NCBI RefSeq assembly: GCF_023072615.1
Contig: NZ_JAKNRW010000015.1
Location: 49,934 to 113,933, forward strand
From: Pseudomonas violetae
GTDB taxonomy: Bacteria; Pseudomonadota; Gammaproteobacteria; Pseudomonadales; Pseudomonadaceae
DNA length: 64,000 nucleotides
Direction of reading: 5' to 3'
Position 1 is the first letter of the stretch, and every line of letters begins with the position of its first letter. The notes under the pieces are model-generated. The model saw only the letters and a list, made by a program, of their open reading frames with translations. It searched no databases and was not told the DNA's origin. Positions 8,336-16,517 of the stretch are shown piece after piece. Position numbers and translations under genes: made by a program.

Positions 8336-9724
8336 TTACGAATGAGTTGCAAGGCGGCCAAAGGCGTTGTCCAGGGCGACGATGATCACATCCAGCTCCT
8401 TTTGTGTGGCGATCAACGCAGGAGCGAAGCACAGCGTATTGTTGAGCTGCTCGAAGCTTCGGTTAGTACGCCCAATCATCACCCCTTGGCGCATGCAGTC
8501 AGCGGCGATGGCAATCGGCACACTCTCCGCCACCGGCTCCTTGGTCTTGCGGTCCTTGACCAATTCCAGACCACAGAACAGGCCCTTGCCGCGTACATCA
8601 CCGATGATTGGATATTTGTCCTGCAATTCACGCAGGCGACCCATGAAGTACTCACCCATATGGGTGACGTTCTCCAACAAGTCCTCGTCCTCGATAATTC
8701 GCATATTCTCCAGCGCCGCCGCCGGGCCTGCGGTGCAGCCGCCGAAGGTGCTGATGTCACGGAAGTAGCCCATCCGGTCATCGGCCTCCCCCTTGAACGC
8801 TTCGAACACTTCCTCGGTGGTCACTGTGCAGGAGATCGCCGCGTAACCGCTGGCCACGCCCTTGGCCATGGTGACGATGTCCGGCTTGATGCCGTAATGC
8901 TGATAGCCAAACCACTTGCCCGTGCGGCCCAGACCGCAGACCACTTCGTCAATGTGCAGGAGGATGTCGTACTTCTTGCAGATCGCCTGAATGGTCTCCC
9001 AGTAACCCTCCGGCGGCGTGATTACACCTCCCCCAGCGGTGATGGGCTCGAGCACCACGGCGCCCACGGTATCCGGCCCTTCCGCGAGGATGACGCGCTC
9101 CATCTGCATAGCGGCGCGCACGCCATAGTCGGCTATTTCACCGAACTGCGAGCGGTATTCGCAGCAATGTGGAAACTCGACGAAACCCGGGGTGAAGGGG
9201 CCGTATTGGTTCTTGCGCTCGAACTGGCCGGTTGAACTCAGTGCTGTAATGGTGGTGCCGTGGTAGTCACGCTCGCGGAACAGGATCTTGTGCTTCTTGC
9301 CCCCGTATTTTTTGTGCGCAATCTGCCGCACGATCTTGTAGGCCTTCTCATTGGCTTCGGAGCCGGAGTTGGAGTAGTAAACCCGGCTCAGGCCAGGCAT
9401 CTTCTCAATCAGTTTTTTGGCGAACAACGCGCCAGGGATGCTGCCGGCGGAGCCGGCGAAAAAATTCATATCCACCAGCTGATCGCGCACCGCGTCGGCA
9501 ATACTCTCGCGACCGTAACCCACGTTGACGGTCCACACACCACCAGAGACCGCGTCCAGGTACTCATTGCCCTTGATGTCCCAGACCTGCATGCCCTTGC
9601 CTTTGACGATCATCAACGGATCGTTCTGTTCCAGCGGTTTGTGCTGGGACAGATGATGCCAGACGTGAGCGCGGTCACTGGCCAATGCCTCGACTGCATC
9701 GTACTCGTGAGCTGTTGTTTTCAT
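8336..9724 (-). CDS. tpa: Taurine:pyruvate aminotransferase
   Basis: A class III (omega) aminotransferase of 462 residues. Motifs include SGGVWTVNVGYGRESIADAV, YYSNSGSEANEKAYK, HIDEVVCGLGRTGKWFGYQ and the PLP-lysine motif VTMAKGVASGYAAIS. It transfers the amino group of taurine to pyruvate, giving sulfoacetaldehyde and alanine. Omega-aminotransferases are hard to separate by motif alone. The specificity is argued from the neighbouring xsc, pta and TauR-like genes. A candidate TauR site lies about 150 bases upstream, and a terminator follows directly. No TauABC uptake genes are present in the window. Confidence 0.85.
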   Translation of the reverse strand: MKTTAHEYDAVEALASDRAHVWHHLSQHKPLEQNDPLMIVKGKGMQVWDIKGNEYLDAVSGGVWTVNVGYGRESIADAVRDQLVDMNFFAGSAGSIPGALFAKKLIEKMPGLSRVYYSNSGSEANEKAYKIVRQIAHKKYGGKKHKILFRERDYHGTTITALSSTGQFERKNQYGPFTPGFVEFPHCCEYRSQFGEIADYGVRAAMQMERVILAEGPDTVGAVVLEPITAGGGVITPPEGYWETIQAICKKYDILLHIDEVVCGLGRTGKWFGYQHYGIKPDIVTMAKGVASGYAAISCTVTTEEVFEAFKGEADDRMGYFRDISTFGGCTAGPAAALENMRIIEDEDLLENVTHMGEYFMGRLRELQDKYPIIGDVRGKGLFCGLELVKDRKTKEPVAESVPIAIAADCMRQGVMIGRTNRSFEQLNNTLCFAPALIATQKELDVIIVALDNAFGRLATHS

Positions 9725-9874
9725 GCTTACCTCTCGACTGGTGCACTTTTATTGTTGGTCACCGGGCAGGAGACTCGCTCCCCGCACCGACATACGCAGG
9801 AGCAGTACTGGGCATCGCAACGCAGCACCGCCCGATCCACCCCTGTAGTCGAAAGTAAGAACAAGCAGCGCGCA

Positions 9875-9889
9875 CAGTTAGAACCAGTT
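9875..9889 (-). promoter_or_regulatory. Candidate TauR site upstream of tpa
   Basis: The minus strand reads AACTGGTTCTAACTG. The first eleven bases are identical to the site upstream of xsc, and the CTG half site repeats at the same ten-base spacing. It lies 151-165 bases upstream of the tpa start. Sharing this motif between the two promoters is the main evidence. Confidence 0.5.
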
Positions 9890-9926
9890 TTCGCCCACGC
9901 GTGATGCCAGCCGTCATCCGCAATGC

Positions 9927-10745
9927 TCAGCCCTGAGAGGATTCCAATTCAAAAGAAAGGGCCAGTTGCTCGGCCGCCGCCTGCAACCGGGGAATGTATT
10001 CGATCAAGTCGCCCAGGCTCTTGCGTGCCGTCGGCGCATGGCAGGCCAACGCCGCCAGACAGTGACCCTGGGCACTGATGATGGGCACGGCCACGGCAAC
10101 CATTCCTCTGACAAACTCCTCACTGTCAATCCCTACTCCGCGTACGCGGATCCGCTCCAGCTCGGTCTCCAGCAGGTCGATGTCGGTAATGCTGCGGTCT
10201 GTCTGCGCCGTGAGCTCCAGTTGCTTGAGCACGGCACTGCGGCGTTCCGCCGGCATCTGGGCGAGAAACAACTTGCCACTGGCGGTGCAATGCAACGGCA
10301 CATGGGTACCGGGCTCGACATGCAGGCGCAGGGGTTCGTGTGTTTCCACACGGTCGATGTAAATCACACTGTCGCCATCCAGTGCCGTCAGGTTGCAGGT
10401 TTCACCCAGTCGCCGCACCAGCGTCTGCAGAATCAGGCGGCTTCGCTGAAGCACGACTTCGTTACGCAATAGCGACAGTCCCAAACGATTGGCGCGAGGG
10501 CCGAGCAGGTAGGCCTTCTCGTCCACCTCGCGCAACAGATAGCCAAGCCGTTCCAGTGCTACGAGCATTCGCAGCAGAGTAGCTTTGGGCGCCTCCAGCC
10601 GGTCGCACAACTGTGCGAGAGACATAGGGGCGTGGGCAGTGGCAACCGCCTCCAATAACAGCAAGGCCCGCAGACTGCGATCCGGGTTGTCTCCGGCAAT
10701 CGGCTCCAACACGCCGCTTTCATTATTCGGTCTATTTCGTACCAT
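9927..10745 (-). CDS. iseR: IclR-family regulator (IseR-like)
   Basis: A 272-residue IclR-type regulator. The N-terminal winged helix includes LAQLCDRLEAPKATLLRMLVALERLGYL. The C-terminal effector domain carries LHCTASGKLFLAQMP and a GIDSEEFVRGMVAVAVPI block. The ATG at 10745 is preferred over an in-frame ATG at 10775 because it begins nearer the usual family N-terminus. It is divergent from the GMC dehydrogenase gene with about 190 bases between starts. In Cupriavidus necator isethionate loci, a regulator iseR accompanies the dehydrogenase iseJ and transporter iseU. The same trio is seen here next to tpa-xsc-pta, so an isethionate-responsive role is inferred. Confidence 0.7.
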   Translation of the reverse strand: MVRNRPNNESGVLEPIAGDNPDRSLRALLLLEAVATAHAPMSLAQLCDRLEAPKATLLRMLVALERLGYLLREVDEKAYLLGPRANRLGLSLLRNEVVLQRSRLILQTLVRRLGETCNLTALDGDSVIYIDRVETHEPLRLHVEPGTHVPLHCTASGKLFLAQMPAERRSAVLKQLELTAQTDRSITDIDLLETELERIRVRGVGIDSEEFVRGMVAVAVPIISAQGHCLAALACHAPTARKSLGDLIEYIPRLQAAAEQLALSFELESSQG

Positions 10746-10867
10746 TATTAAAAATCCAATAAAAGTAAAACACACAGATAACTCATTAATTATTAGCGAG
10801 TTACTTTAGACCTTGGTAAAAAAAACCGAGTGGACTCACAAACGCTCTAACTCTGGCCCCATATAAA

Positions 10868-10884
10868 TGGAATGTACTGTTCTA
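10868..10884. promoter_or_regulatory. Candidate IclR-type operator
   Basis: TGGAATGTACTGTTCTA is an imperfect inverted repeat (TGGAA with TTCTA, seven-base spacer) between the divergent IclR and GMC dehydrogenase genes, 48-64 bases upstream of the latter. It resembles the TGGAA/TTCCA arms of known IclR boxes. One short imperfect palindrome could arise by chance. Confidence 0.3.
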
Positions 10885-10931
10885 TTTTAAATCCTCGACT
10901 CGGATTCACAACAATAAAAAGAGGTTTTCGG

Positions 10932-12596
10932 ATGTCACGTACTTATGACTTCGTCATTGTCGGCGCCGGTTCAGCCGGTTGCGTGCTGGCCAATAGACTC
11001 AGCGAGAACGGACGATACAGCGTTTGCTTACTCGAGGCGGGGCCTGCGGATCGGTATCCGTGGATCCACATCCCGATAGGTTACGCCAAGACCATGTTCC
11101 ACCCAGTCTACAACTGGGGCTTCTACACCGATCCAGATCCCGGCATGAACGAGCGGCGAATCTACTGGCCGCGCGGCAAGGTGTTTGGTGGCTGCAGTTC
11201 AATCAACGGTCTCATTTTCATTCGTGGCCAGCGCGCTGATTACGATGCCTGGGCCAGTGCCGGCAATGTCGGCTGGGGCTGGGACGATGTATTACCCTAC
11301 TTCCGCCGCGCCGAATGCAACGACCTGGGCCCCGGCCCCACTCGCGGCACCGACGGACCGTTATCGGCATCCAGCATCAAGGCTCGGCATCCACTCACTG
11401 AAGGCTTTATCGGGGCGGCCAAGGAGCTCGGTGTGCCTCATATCCAGGACTTCAACACCGGTGATCAGGAAGGCGTTGGCTACTACCAATTGACCACGCG
11501 CAAGGGTTTGCGCTGCAGTACCGCAGTGGCCTACCTGCACCCCGCCAAGCATCGTGCGAACCTGGCTATCGAGGCGCAAGCCCAAGCCGAAAAAGTCCTT
11601 TTCGAAGGGGCCCGCGCAGTCGGCGTCCAGTATCGCCAGAACGGTCAGTCACTCACCGTAAACGCCAGGCGCGAAGTGATTCTCAGCGCCGGAGCGCTGC
11701 AATCACCGCAGTTACTGCAATTATCTGGCGTCGGTCCCGCAGACCTGCTGAAAAAATTCAACATCCCAACGGTACATGCACTGCCTGGTGTGGGTGAAAA
11801 CCTTCAAGACCATTTGCAGATTCGCTTGATCTACGAATGCACTCAACCGATCACCACCAACGATGACCTGCGTTCGCCGCTGCGTAAATTGCGCATGGGC
11901 CTGCAGTGGCTGCTGACCCGCGGCGGTCCGCTGGCGATTGGCATCAACCAGGGCGGGCTGTTCACCCGGGTGCTGGAACAAAGTGACACCCCCGATATTC
12001 AGTATCACTTCGGCACCCTGAGTGCCGACTCTGCCGGCGGCAGCGTACATCCCTTCTCGGGCTTCACTATGTCGGTTTGCCAACTGCGCCCCGAAAGCCG
12101 CGGCTACGTGCGCATTACCTCTACCGACCCCTTGCAGCCGCCGTCTATGCAGCCCAATTACCTGTCGACCGAACTGGACCGCAAAACGGTGATTGCAGCG
12201 GTGCGCTACACCCGCAAGCTGGCACAAACCGGGCCACTCAAGCGTTTGATTCGCCGCGAGTATCGGCCTGGAATCGAGCACCAGAGTGACGAGCAGATTC
12301 TGGAGTTCTGCCGCCAATACGGGGCAACCATTTTCCATCCGTCCGGCACCTGCAAGATGGGTAACGATCCACAAGCGGTGGTGGATTCGCGCCTGCGCGT
12401 TCACGGCGTGCAGGGCTTGCGGGTGGTCGACTGCTCGATCATGCCAACCCTGGTTTCGGGCAACACCAACGTCCCCGTGGTGATGATTGCCGAGAAAGCC
12501 TCAACGATGATCCTCCAAGACTGCCTCCAGCCCGGCGCCCGCACACAACACACCGTAGCGGCACCCGCACCTGCACGCAGCACATTTGCATCCTGA
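10932..12596 (+). CDS. iseJ: GMC-family flavoprotein dehydrogenase, probable isethionate dehydrogenase
   Basis: A 554-residue GMC oxidoreductase of the choline/alcohol dehydrogenase (BetA/AlkJ) type. The ADP-binding motif VIVGAGSAGCVLANRLSE is at residues 8-25. The GMC signatures GKVFGGCSSINGLIFIRGQ and GALQSPQLLQLSGVG follow. The C-terminal active-site region HPSGTCKMG and GNTNVPVVMIAEKAS is intact. The start at 10932 has an AAGAGG site upstream. Choline oxidation is an alternative reading. However, linkage to IclR and MFS genes beside xsc matches isethionate dehydrogenase IseJ, which oxidises 2-hydroxyethanesulfonate to sulfoacetaldehyde and feeds electrons to the respiratory chain. Substrate is inferred. 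Confidence 0.7.
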   Translation: MSRTYDFVIVGAGSAGCVLANRLSENGRYSVCLLEAGPADRYPWIHIPIGYAKTMFHPVYNWGFYTDPDPGMNERRIYWPRGKVFGGCSSINGLIFIRGQRADYDAWASAGNVGWGWDDVLPYFRRAECNDLGPGPTRGTDGPLSASSIKARHPLTEGFIGAAKELGVPHIQDFNTGDQEGVGYYQLTTRKGLRCSTAVAYLHPAKHRANLAIEAQAQAEKVLFEGARAVGVQYRQNGQSLTVNARREVILSAGALQSPQLLQLSGVGPADLLKKFNIPTVHALPGVGENLQDHLQIRLIYECTQPITTNDDLRSPLRKLRMGLQWLLTRGGPLAIGINQGGLFTRVLEQSDTPDIQYHFGTLSADSAGGSVHPFSGFTMSVCQLRPESRGYVRITSTDPLQPPSMQPNYLSTELDRKTVIAAVRYTRKLAQTGPLKRLIRREYRPGIEHQSDEQILEFCRQYGATIFHPSGTCKMGNDPQAVVDSRLRVHGVQGLRVVDCSIMPTLVSGNTNVPVVMIAEKASTMILQDCLQPGARTQHTVAAPAPARSTFAS

Positions 12597-12664
12597 TGGA
12601 GCATTGAAAGTAGCGCGCCACATCCGCTCACCCTCCATATAAAGACAACAACAGGAATACTGAT

Positions 12665-13987
12665 ATGTCCACGCCCAGCCCCGTGCGCAAGGTGGTAATA
12701 GCAAGTGTTATAGGCGCCACCATCGAGTGGTATGACTTCTTCCTCTATGGCGTCGTCGCCGGCATCGTATTCAACCACCTGTACTTCCCCAGCGATGACC
12801 CACTGGTCTCCACCATGCTGGCCTACGGCACATTCGCCGTCGGCTTCCTCAGCCGACCTATCGGGGGGGTAATTTTCGGTCATTTCGGCGACAAGATCGG
12901 TCGAAAAAGCATGCTGATCATGACCATGATGATCATGGGCGTGGCCACCTTCCTCATTGGCCTGGTGCCCAGTTACGACAGCATCGGTATCTGGGCGCCG
13001 ATCCTTCTGCTGCTGCTGCGCATCGTCCAGGGCATCGGCCTGGGTGGCGAATGGGGTGGCGCCGTGCTGATGGCTTTCGAGTACGCACCCGAACATAAAC
13101 GCGGTTTCTACGCCAGCCTGCCTCAAATCGGCCTGGCAATAGGCTTGTGCCTGGCCTCTGGTGTGGTAGGACTGCTGTCCTACATCCTGACCGACGCACA
13201 GTTTCTCGAATGGGGCTGGCGCATCGCTTTTCTGCTCAGCGCAGGCCTGGTGTTCGTTGGCACCTGGATTCGTCTGAACGTGATGGAAAGTCCTGAGTTC
13301 GCCAAGGTTAAAGCAGCCAACGCCGAAGCCGCCATTCCGTTCATAGACATGATGAAACGTTACCCAAAGAACGTGCTGGCCGGTATGGGGGCACGCTACA
13401 TCGACGGCGTGTTCTTCAATGTGTTCGGCGTATTCTCGCTCAGTTACCTGACCCAGACGCTCAACCTGCCGCGTTCCGAAGCATTGATCGGGGTGATGGT
13501 GGCAGCGGTGGTGATGTGCTTCACCATTCCGATGTTCGGCGCCTTGTCCGATAGAGTCGGCCGCACCCGCGTTTACTTCTGGGGCTCGCTGATCACTGCC
13601 CTCTCCGCGTTTCCGGCCTTCTGGCTGATGATGACCAGCAATGGCGACATGTTCATGATCTGGATGGCCATTGTGGTTCCCTTCGGTATTTTTTACGCTG
13701 CGGTCTATGGTCCCGAGGCCGCCATGTTCTGTGAACTTTTCGACGCGAAAGTGCGCTACACCGGCATCTCGTTCGTCTATCAATTTTCCGGTATCTTCGC
13801 CAGCGGGCTGACGCCCATGATCGCTACGGCGTTGATGCGCAGCAGCGGTGGCCAGCCCTGGACGACCTGTCTCTACGTACTGTTCGCCGGCGCCATCAGT
13901 GCGTATTGCGCCTGGTGGATCGGCAAACGCAAAGGCGAACCGTTGACCAACGAGTTCAGTGCCGCCCAAAGCACCACGTCCTCATGA
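12665..13987 (+). CDS. iseU: MFS transporter of the metabolite:H+ symporter family, probable isethionate uptake
   Basis: A 440-residue transporter with twelve predicted membrane segments and the MHS-type (ProP/ShiA-like) signatures ASVIGATIEWYDFFLYGVVA at residues 13-32 and GHFGDKIGRKSMLIMTMMIMG. The GIGLGGEWGGAVLMAFEYAP loop is also typical. It follows the GMC dehydrogenase by 68 bases on the same strand and is likely co-transcribed. By analogy with IseU of isethionate loci it probably imports the substrate of the dehydrogenase. The MHS family also carries shikimate, proline/betaine and dicarboxylates, so the substrate is inferred from context. Confidence 0.75.
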   Translation: MSTPSPVRKVVIASVIGATIEWYDFFLYGVVAGIVFNHLYFPSDDPLVSTMLAYGTFAVGFLSRPIGGVIFGHFGDKIGRKSMLIMTMMIMGVATFLIGLVPSYDSIGIWAPILLLLLRIVQGIGLGGEWGGAVLMAFEYAPEHKRGFYASLPQIGLAIGLCLASGVVGLLSYILTDAQFLEWGWRIAFLLSAGLVFVGTWIRLNVMESPEFAKVKAANAEAAIPFIDMMKRYPKNVLAGMGARYIDGVFFNVFGVFSLSYLTQTLNLPRSEALIGVMVAAVVMCFTIPMFGALSDRVGRTRVYFWGSLITALSAFPAFWLMMTSNGDMFMIWMAIVVPFGIFYAAVYGPEAAMFCELFDAKVRYTGISFVYQFSGIFASGLTPMIATALMRSSGGQPWTTCLYVLFAGAISAYCAWWIGKRKGEPLTNEFSAAQSTTSS

Positions 13988-14182
13988 CAGACTGATCCAA
14001 TGAACCCGGCGCATCGCCCGACTCATTGCGAGGGCAAGGCTTTGCGCGCACGCCCCTCACGGAGGCCAGACAGACCTGGCCCTGCGTGACGGGTACTGCA
14101 ATTCATTCTTGAGCAATCTTGTCATTTGCCAACGCTTAGGGCAGGGTCGATCACATTGAGATTTCTGCCACAGGAGTCACAC

Positions 14183-15316
14183 ATGTCAAAGCTATATCCC
14201 AGTATCGACCCCGAGGGGCTGATCGAGTATTCGGTGGTCTACACCGACCGCTCGCTTAACCACATGTCGCAGTCCTTTCAAGGGGTGATGAACGACATTT
14301 CCAGCACCCTGAAACAGGTCTACAACGCCCAGGCCGTTGCGGTAGTGCCTGGCAGCGGCACCTTCGGCATGGAAGCGGTGGCGCGACAGTTTGCCAGCGA
14401 CCAGCAATGCCTGGTGATACGCAACGGCTGGTTCAGCTATCGATGGAGCCAAATCCTTGAGATGGGCAACATTCCGGCGGCCACCACAGTGCTCAAAGCC
14501 CGACCGATTGAGCCCGGCCGCCAATCCGCCTTCGCCCCTCCCCCACTCGACGAAGTGCTGGCAACCATTCAGGCACAGAAGCCGCAGATCGTCTTCGCCC
14601 CCCACGTCGAAACCTCATCGGGAATGATCCTGCCCGATGACTACCTGCGCGCAGTCGGCGATGCCGTGCATGCGGTGGGAGGCCTGTTCGTGCTCGACTG
14701 CATCGCCTCGGGTGCACTATGGGTCGATATGCAAAAGTGCGCTATCGACCTGCTGATCAGTGCGCCGCAAAAAGGCTGGAGCGCGTCCCCTTGCTGCGCC
14801 TTGGTGATGTTCAGCTCCTTGGCCCTCAAACACATCGAGCAGACGCAGAGCAGCAGCTTCGCCTGCGACCTGAAAAAATGGCTGCAGATCATGCAGGCCT
14901 ACGAACAGGGCGGGCATGCTTATCACGCGACGATGCCCAGCGATGCCCTGGCGCATTTTCGTGACGTAATGAAGGAGACTCAAGCCTACGGCTTCGACAA
15001 GGTCCGCGACGAACAGCAGGAGCTGGGCGACCGCGTTCGCGCCCTGTTGACCGACAAAGGAATAAAGAGTGTGGCAGCCGCCGGCTTCCAGGCCCCTGGC
15101 GTGGTGGTCAGCTACACCGATGATGCCGAGATCAGGAGCGGCAAGAAGTTTGCCGCGCACGGCCTGCAAATCGCCGCCGGAGTGCCGTTGCAATGCGACG
15201 AGCCGGCCGACTTCCAGACCTTTCGAATCGGACTGTTCGGACTCGACAAGCTGCACAATATCGAGCGCACGGTCAGCACACTCCAACAGGCGCTGGACGA
15301 GGTCATGCGCAACTGA
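14183..15316 (+). CDS. Class V PLP-dependent aminotransferase (alanine-glyoxylate/serine-pyruvate type)
   Basis: A 377-residue fold type I aminotransferase. The phosphate-binding loop VVPGSGTFGMEAVARQF lies at residues 54-70, the PLP aspartate at about D172 (FVLDCIASGA), and the Schiff-base lysine at about K197 (SAPQKGWSASP). ATG 14183 is preceded by CAGGAG. Relatives include serine-glyoxylate, alanine-glyoxylate and 2-aminoethylphosphonate transaminases, and motif reading does not choose between them. It starts 195 bases after the MFS gene and converges on a LysR gene. It might transaminate another amino-compound linked to this locus, but that is a guess. Confidence 0.75.
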   Translation: MSKLYPSIDPEGLIEYSVVYTDRSLNHMSQSFQGVMNDISSTLKQVYNAQAVAVVPGSGTFGMEAVARQFASDQQCLVIRNGWFSYRWSQILEMGNIPAATTVLKARPIEPGRQSAFAPPPLDEVLATIQAQKPQIVFAPHVETSSGMILPDDYLRAVGDAVHAVGGLFVLDCIASGALWVDMQKCAIDLLISAPQKGWSASPCCALVMFSSLALKHIEQTQSSSFACDLKKWLQIMQAYEQGGHAYHATMPSDALAHFRDVMKETQAYGFDKVRDEQQELGDRVRALLTDKGIKSVAAAGFQAPGVVVSYTDDAEIRSGKKFAAHGLQIAAGVPLQCDEPADFQTFRIGLFGLDKLHNIERTVSTLQQALDEVMRN

Positions 15317-15383
15317 ACCACCGACCTGCCTCGCGGCTCGCAGAGGATGACTACCTGCTGTGAGCCGATCCGCCGACGTAGCC

Positions 15384-16277
15384 TCAAATCGGCGGCGCCC
15401 ACTGCCTGAGGAAGTCGATAAAATTTTTCTGGACCGGCGTCACCGGGTTTTTCAACCAGGTGGCCAGAGTACTGACGCGGGCGTCGATCCCTTTCAGCGG
15501 AATCAGCACCACGCCCTTACGATTGAAATTACCCGCGCTTTCCAGATGGACAGTAACGCCGATATTGGCCGCAACAAAACCAAAGACCCCTTCGCTGTTG
15601 TACGCCTCCTGTACGACCTGGGGCAGGAAACCGGCACTGATGCAGAGCGCATCGAGCTGTCGTCGATAGTGCGACCAGTGGCTCATCACGCCCATCACAA
15701 AAGGCTCCTGCGCGAGATCCGACAACATCACCTCGGACCGTTCTGCCAACCGATGGTGCTGAGGCAACACCGCGACAAAGCGATCGCGTTGCACCTCGAT
15801 ACTGTCGATATCCGGATCCAGCAGGGGGCCCGTGATAAACGCAAACTCAATGGTGCCACCCTTCAATAATTCGAGTTGCTGTTGGGTCGAACCAAAAGCC
15901 AGCTCGGCCCTGATTTGCGGGTAGCACCGATGAAAGCCGTCAAGGATGGGTGGCAGCTGTCCTGAGACCGCGAAATCGGTGTAGCCGATACGCAATTGGC
16001 CAATCTGGCCAGCACCCGCCTTGCGTGCCTGATGCACGGCGCTGTCCAGTCGCTCAAATACCATTCGGCTTCCAGCGAGGAAAACGCGGCCTGCTTCGGT
16101 CAACTCGACCCGTCGGTTGCTGCGCAACAACAGCACCTCACCGACGCTCTCCTCCAGTTGCTGAATGGTTCGACTCAAGGCCGGTTGCGCCAGATTCAGG
16201 CGCTCGGCCGCACGGCGAAAATGCAGTTCTTCGGCGACAGCCTCGAAGGCCCGTAGATGGCGCAGATCGATTCGCAC
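15384..16277 (-). CDS. LysR-family transcriptional regulator
   Basis: A 297-residue LTTR. The N-terminal winged helix MRIDLRHLRAFEAVAEELHF...LAQPALSRTIQQLEE covers about residues 1-65. A periplasmic-binding-like effector domain with FVAVLPQHHRLAERSEV follows. It resembles the BenM/CatM-like side of the family, with no clear ligand. It is divergent from the symporter-amidohydrolase-GTPase operon starting at 16518 and convergent with the class V aminotransferase. It probably controls the divergent operon, and the 240-base spacer would hold the operator. Confidence 0.8.
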   Translation of the reverse strand: MRIDLRHLRAFEAVAEELHFRRAAERLNLAQPALSRTIQQLEESVGEVLLLRSNRRVELTEAGRVFLAGSRMVFERLDSAVHQARKAGAGQIGQLRIGYTDFAVSGQLPPILDGFHRCYPQIRAELAFGSTQQQLELLKGGTIEFAFITGPLLDPDIDSIEVQRDRFVAVLPQHHRLAERSEVMLSDLAQEPFVMGVMSHWSHYRRQLDALCISAGFLPQVVQEAYNSEGVFGFVAANIGVTVHLESAGNFNRKGVVLIPLKGIDARVSTLATWLKNPVTPVQKNFIDFLRQWAPPI

Positions 16278-16361
16278 ATTAATACCTTCCAGGCATCATT
16301 CGTTACCGAACCGATATTATACAGGTCACATTCATTACTCTACTGTTGAGGTGAGCCAAGT

Positions 16362-16418
16362 ATGAATGGCGTGATCGAAGTCTCCCGCAATGAGCTGAAC
16401 CCCCACTGAAAAGGGGGT
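16362..16418 (+). promoter_or_regulatory. Short leader ORF and hairpin ahead of the symporter operon
   Basis: A 15-codon ORF (16362-16409) follows a well-placed GAGGTGAG sequence. Its stop codon sits inside the loop of a hairpin with arms ACCCCC / GGGGGT (16399-16418). No U-tract follows, so a classical terminator is not supported. A leader peptide or RNA-structure control of the downstream operon is possible. Chance is not excluded. Confidence 0.25.
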
Positions 16419-16517
16419 AGTGACCTGAAAGATCACAGTGCAAACAGCGGTGGTGCATGACGTTGCTACGTCAAATCACCATTCAAAAAATATAATAAGT
16501 ATAAGAAGAGGTTGATG

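Noticed and set aside
12401..13969. 522-codon minus-strand ORF
   Set aside because: Antisense to the MFS transporter, with His/Gln/Asp-rich translation and no family features.
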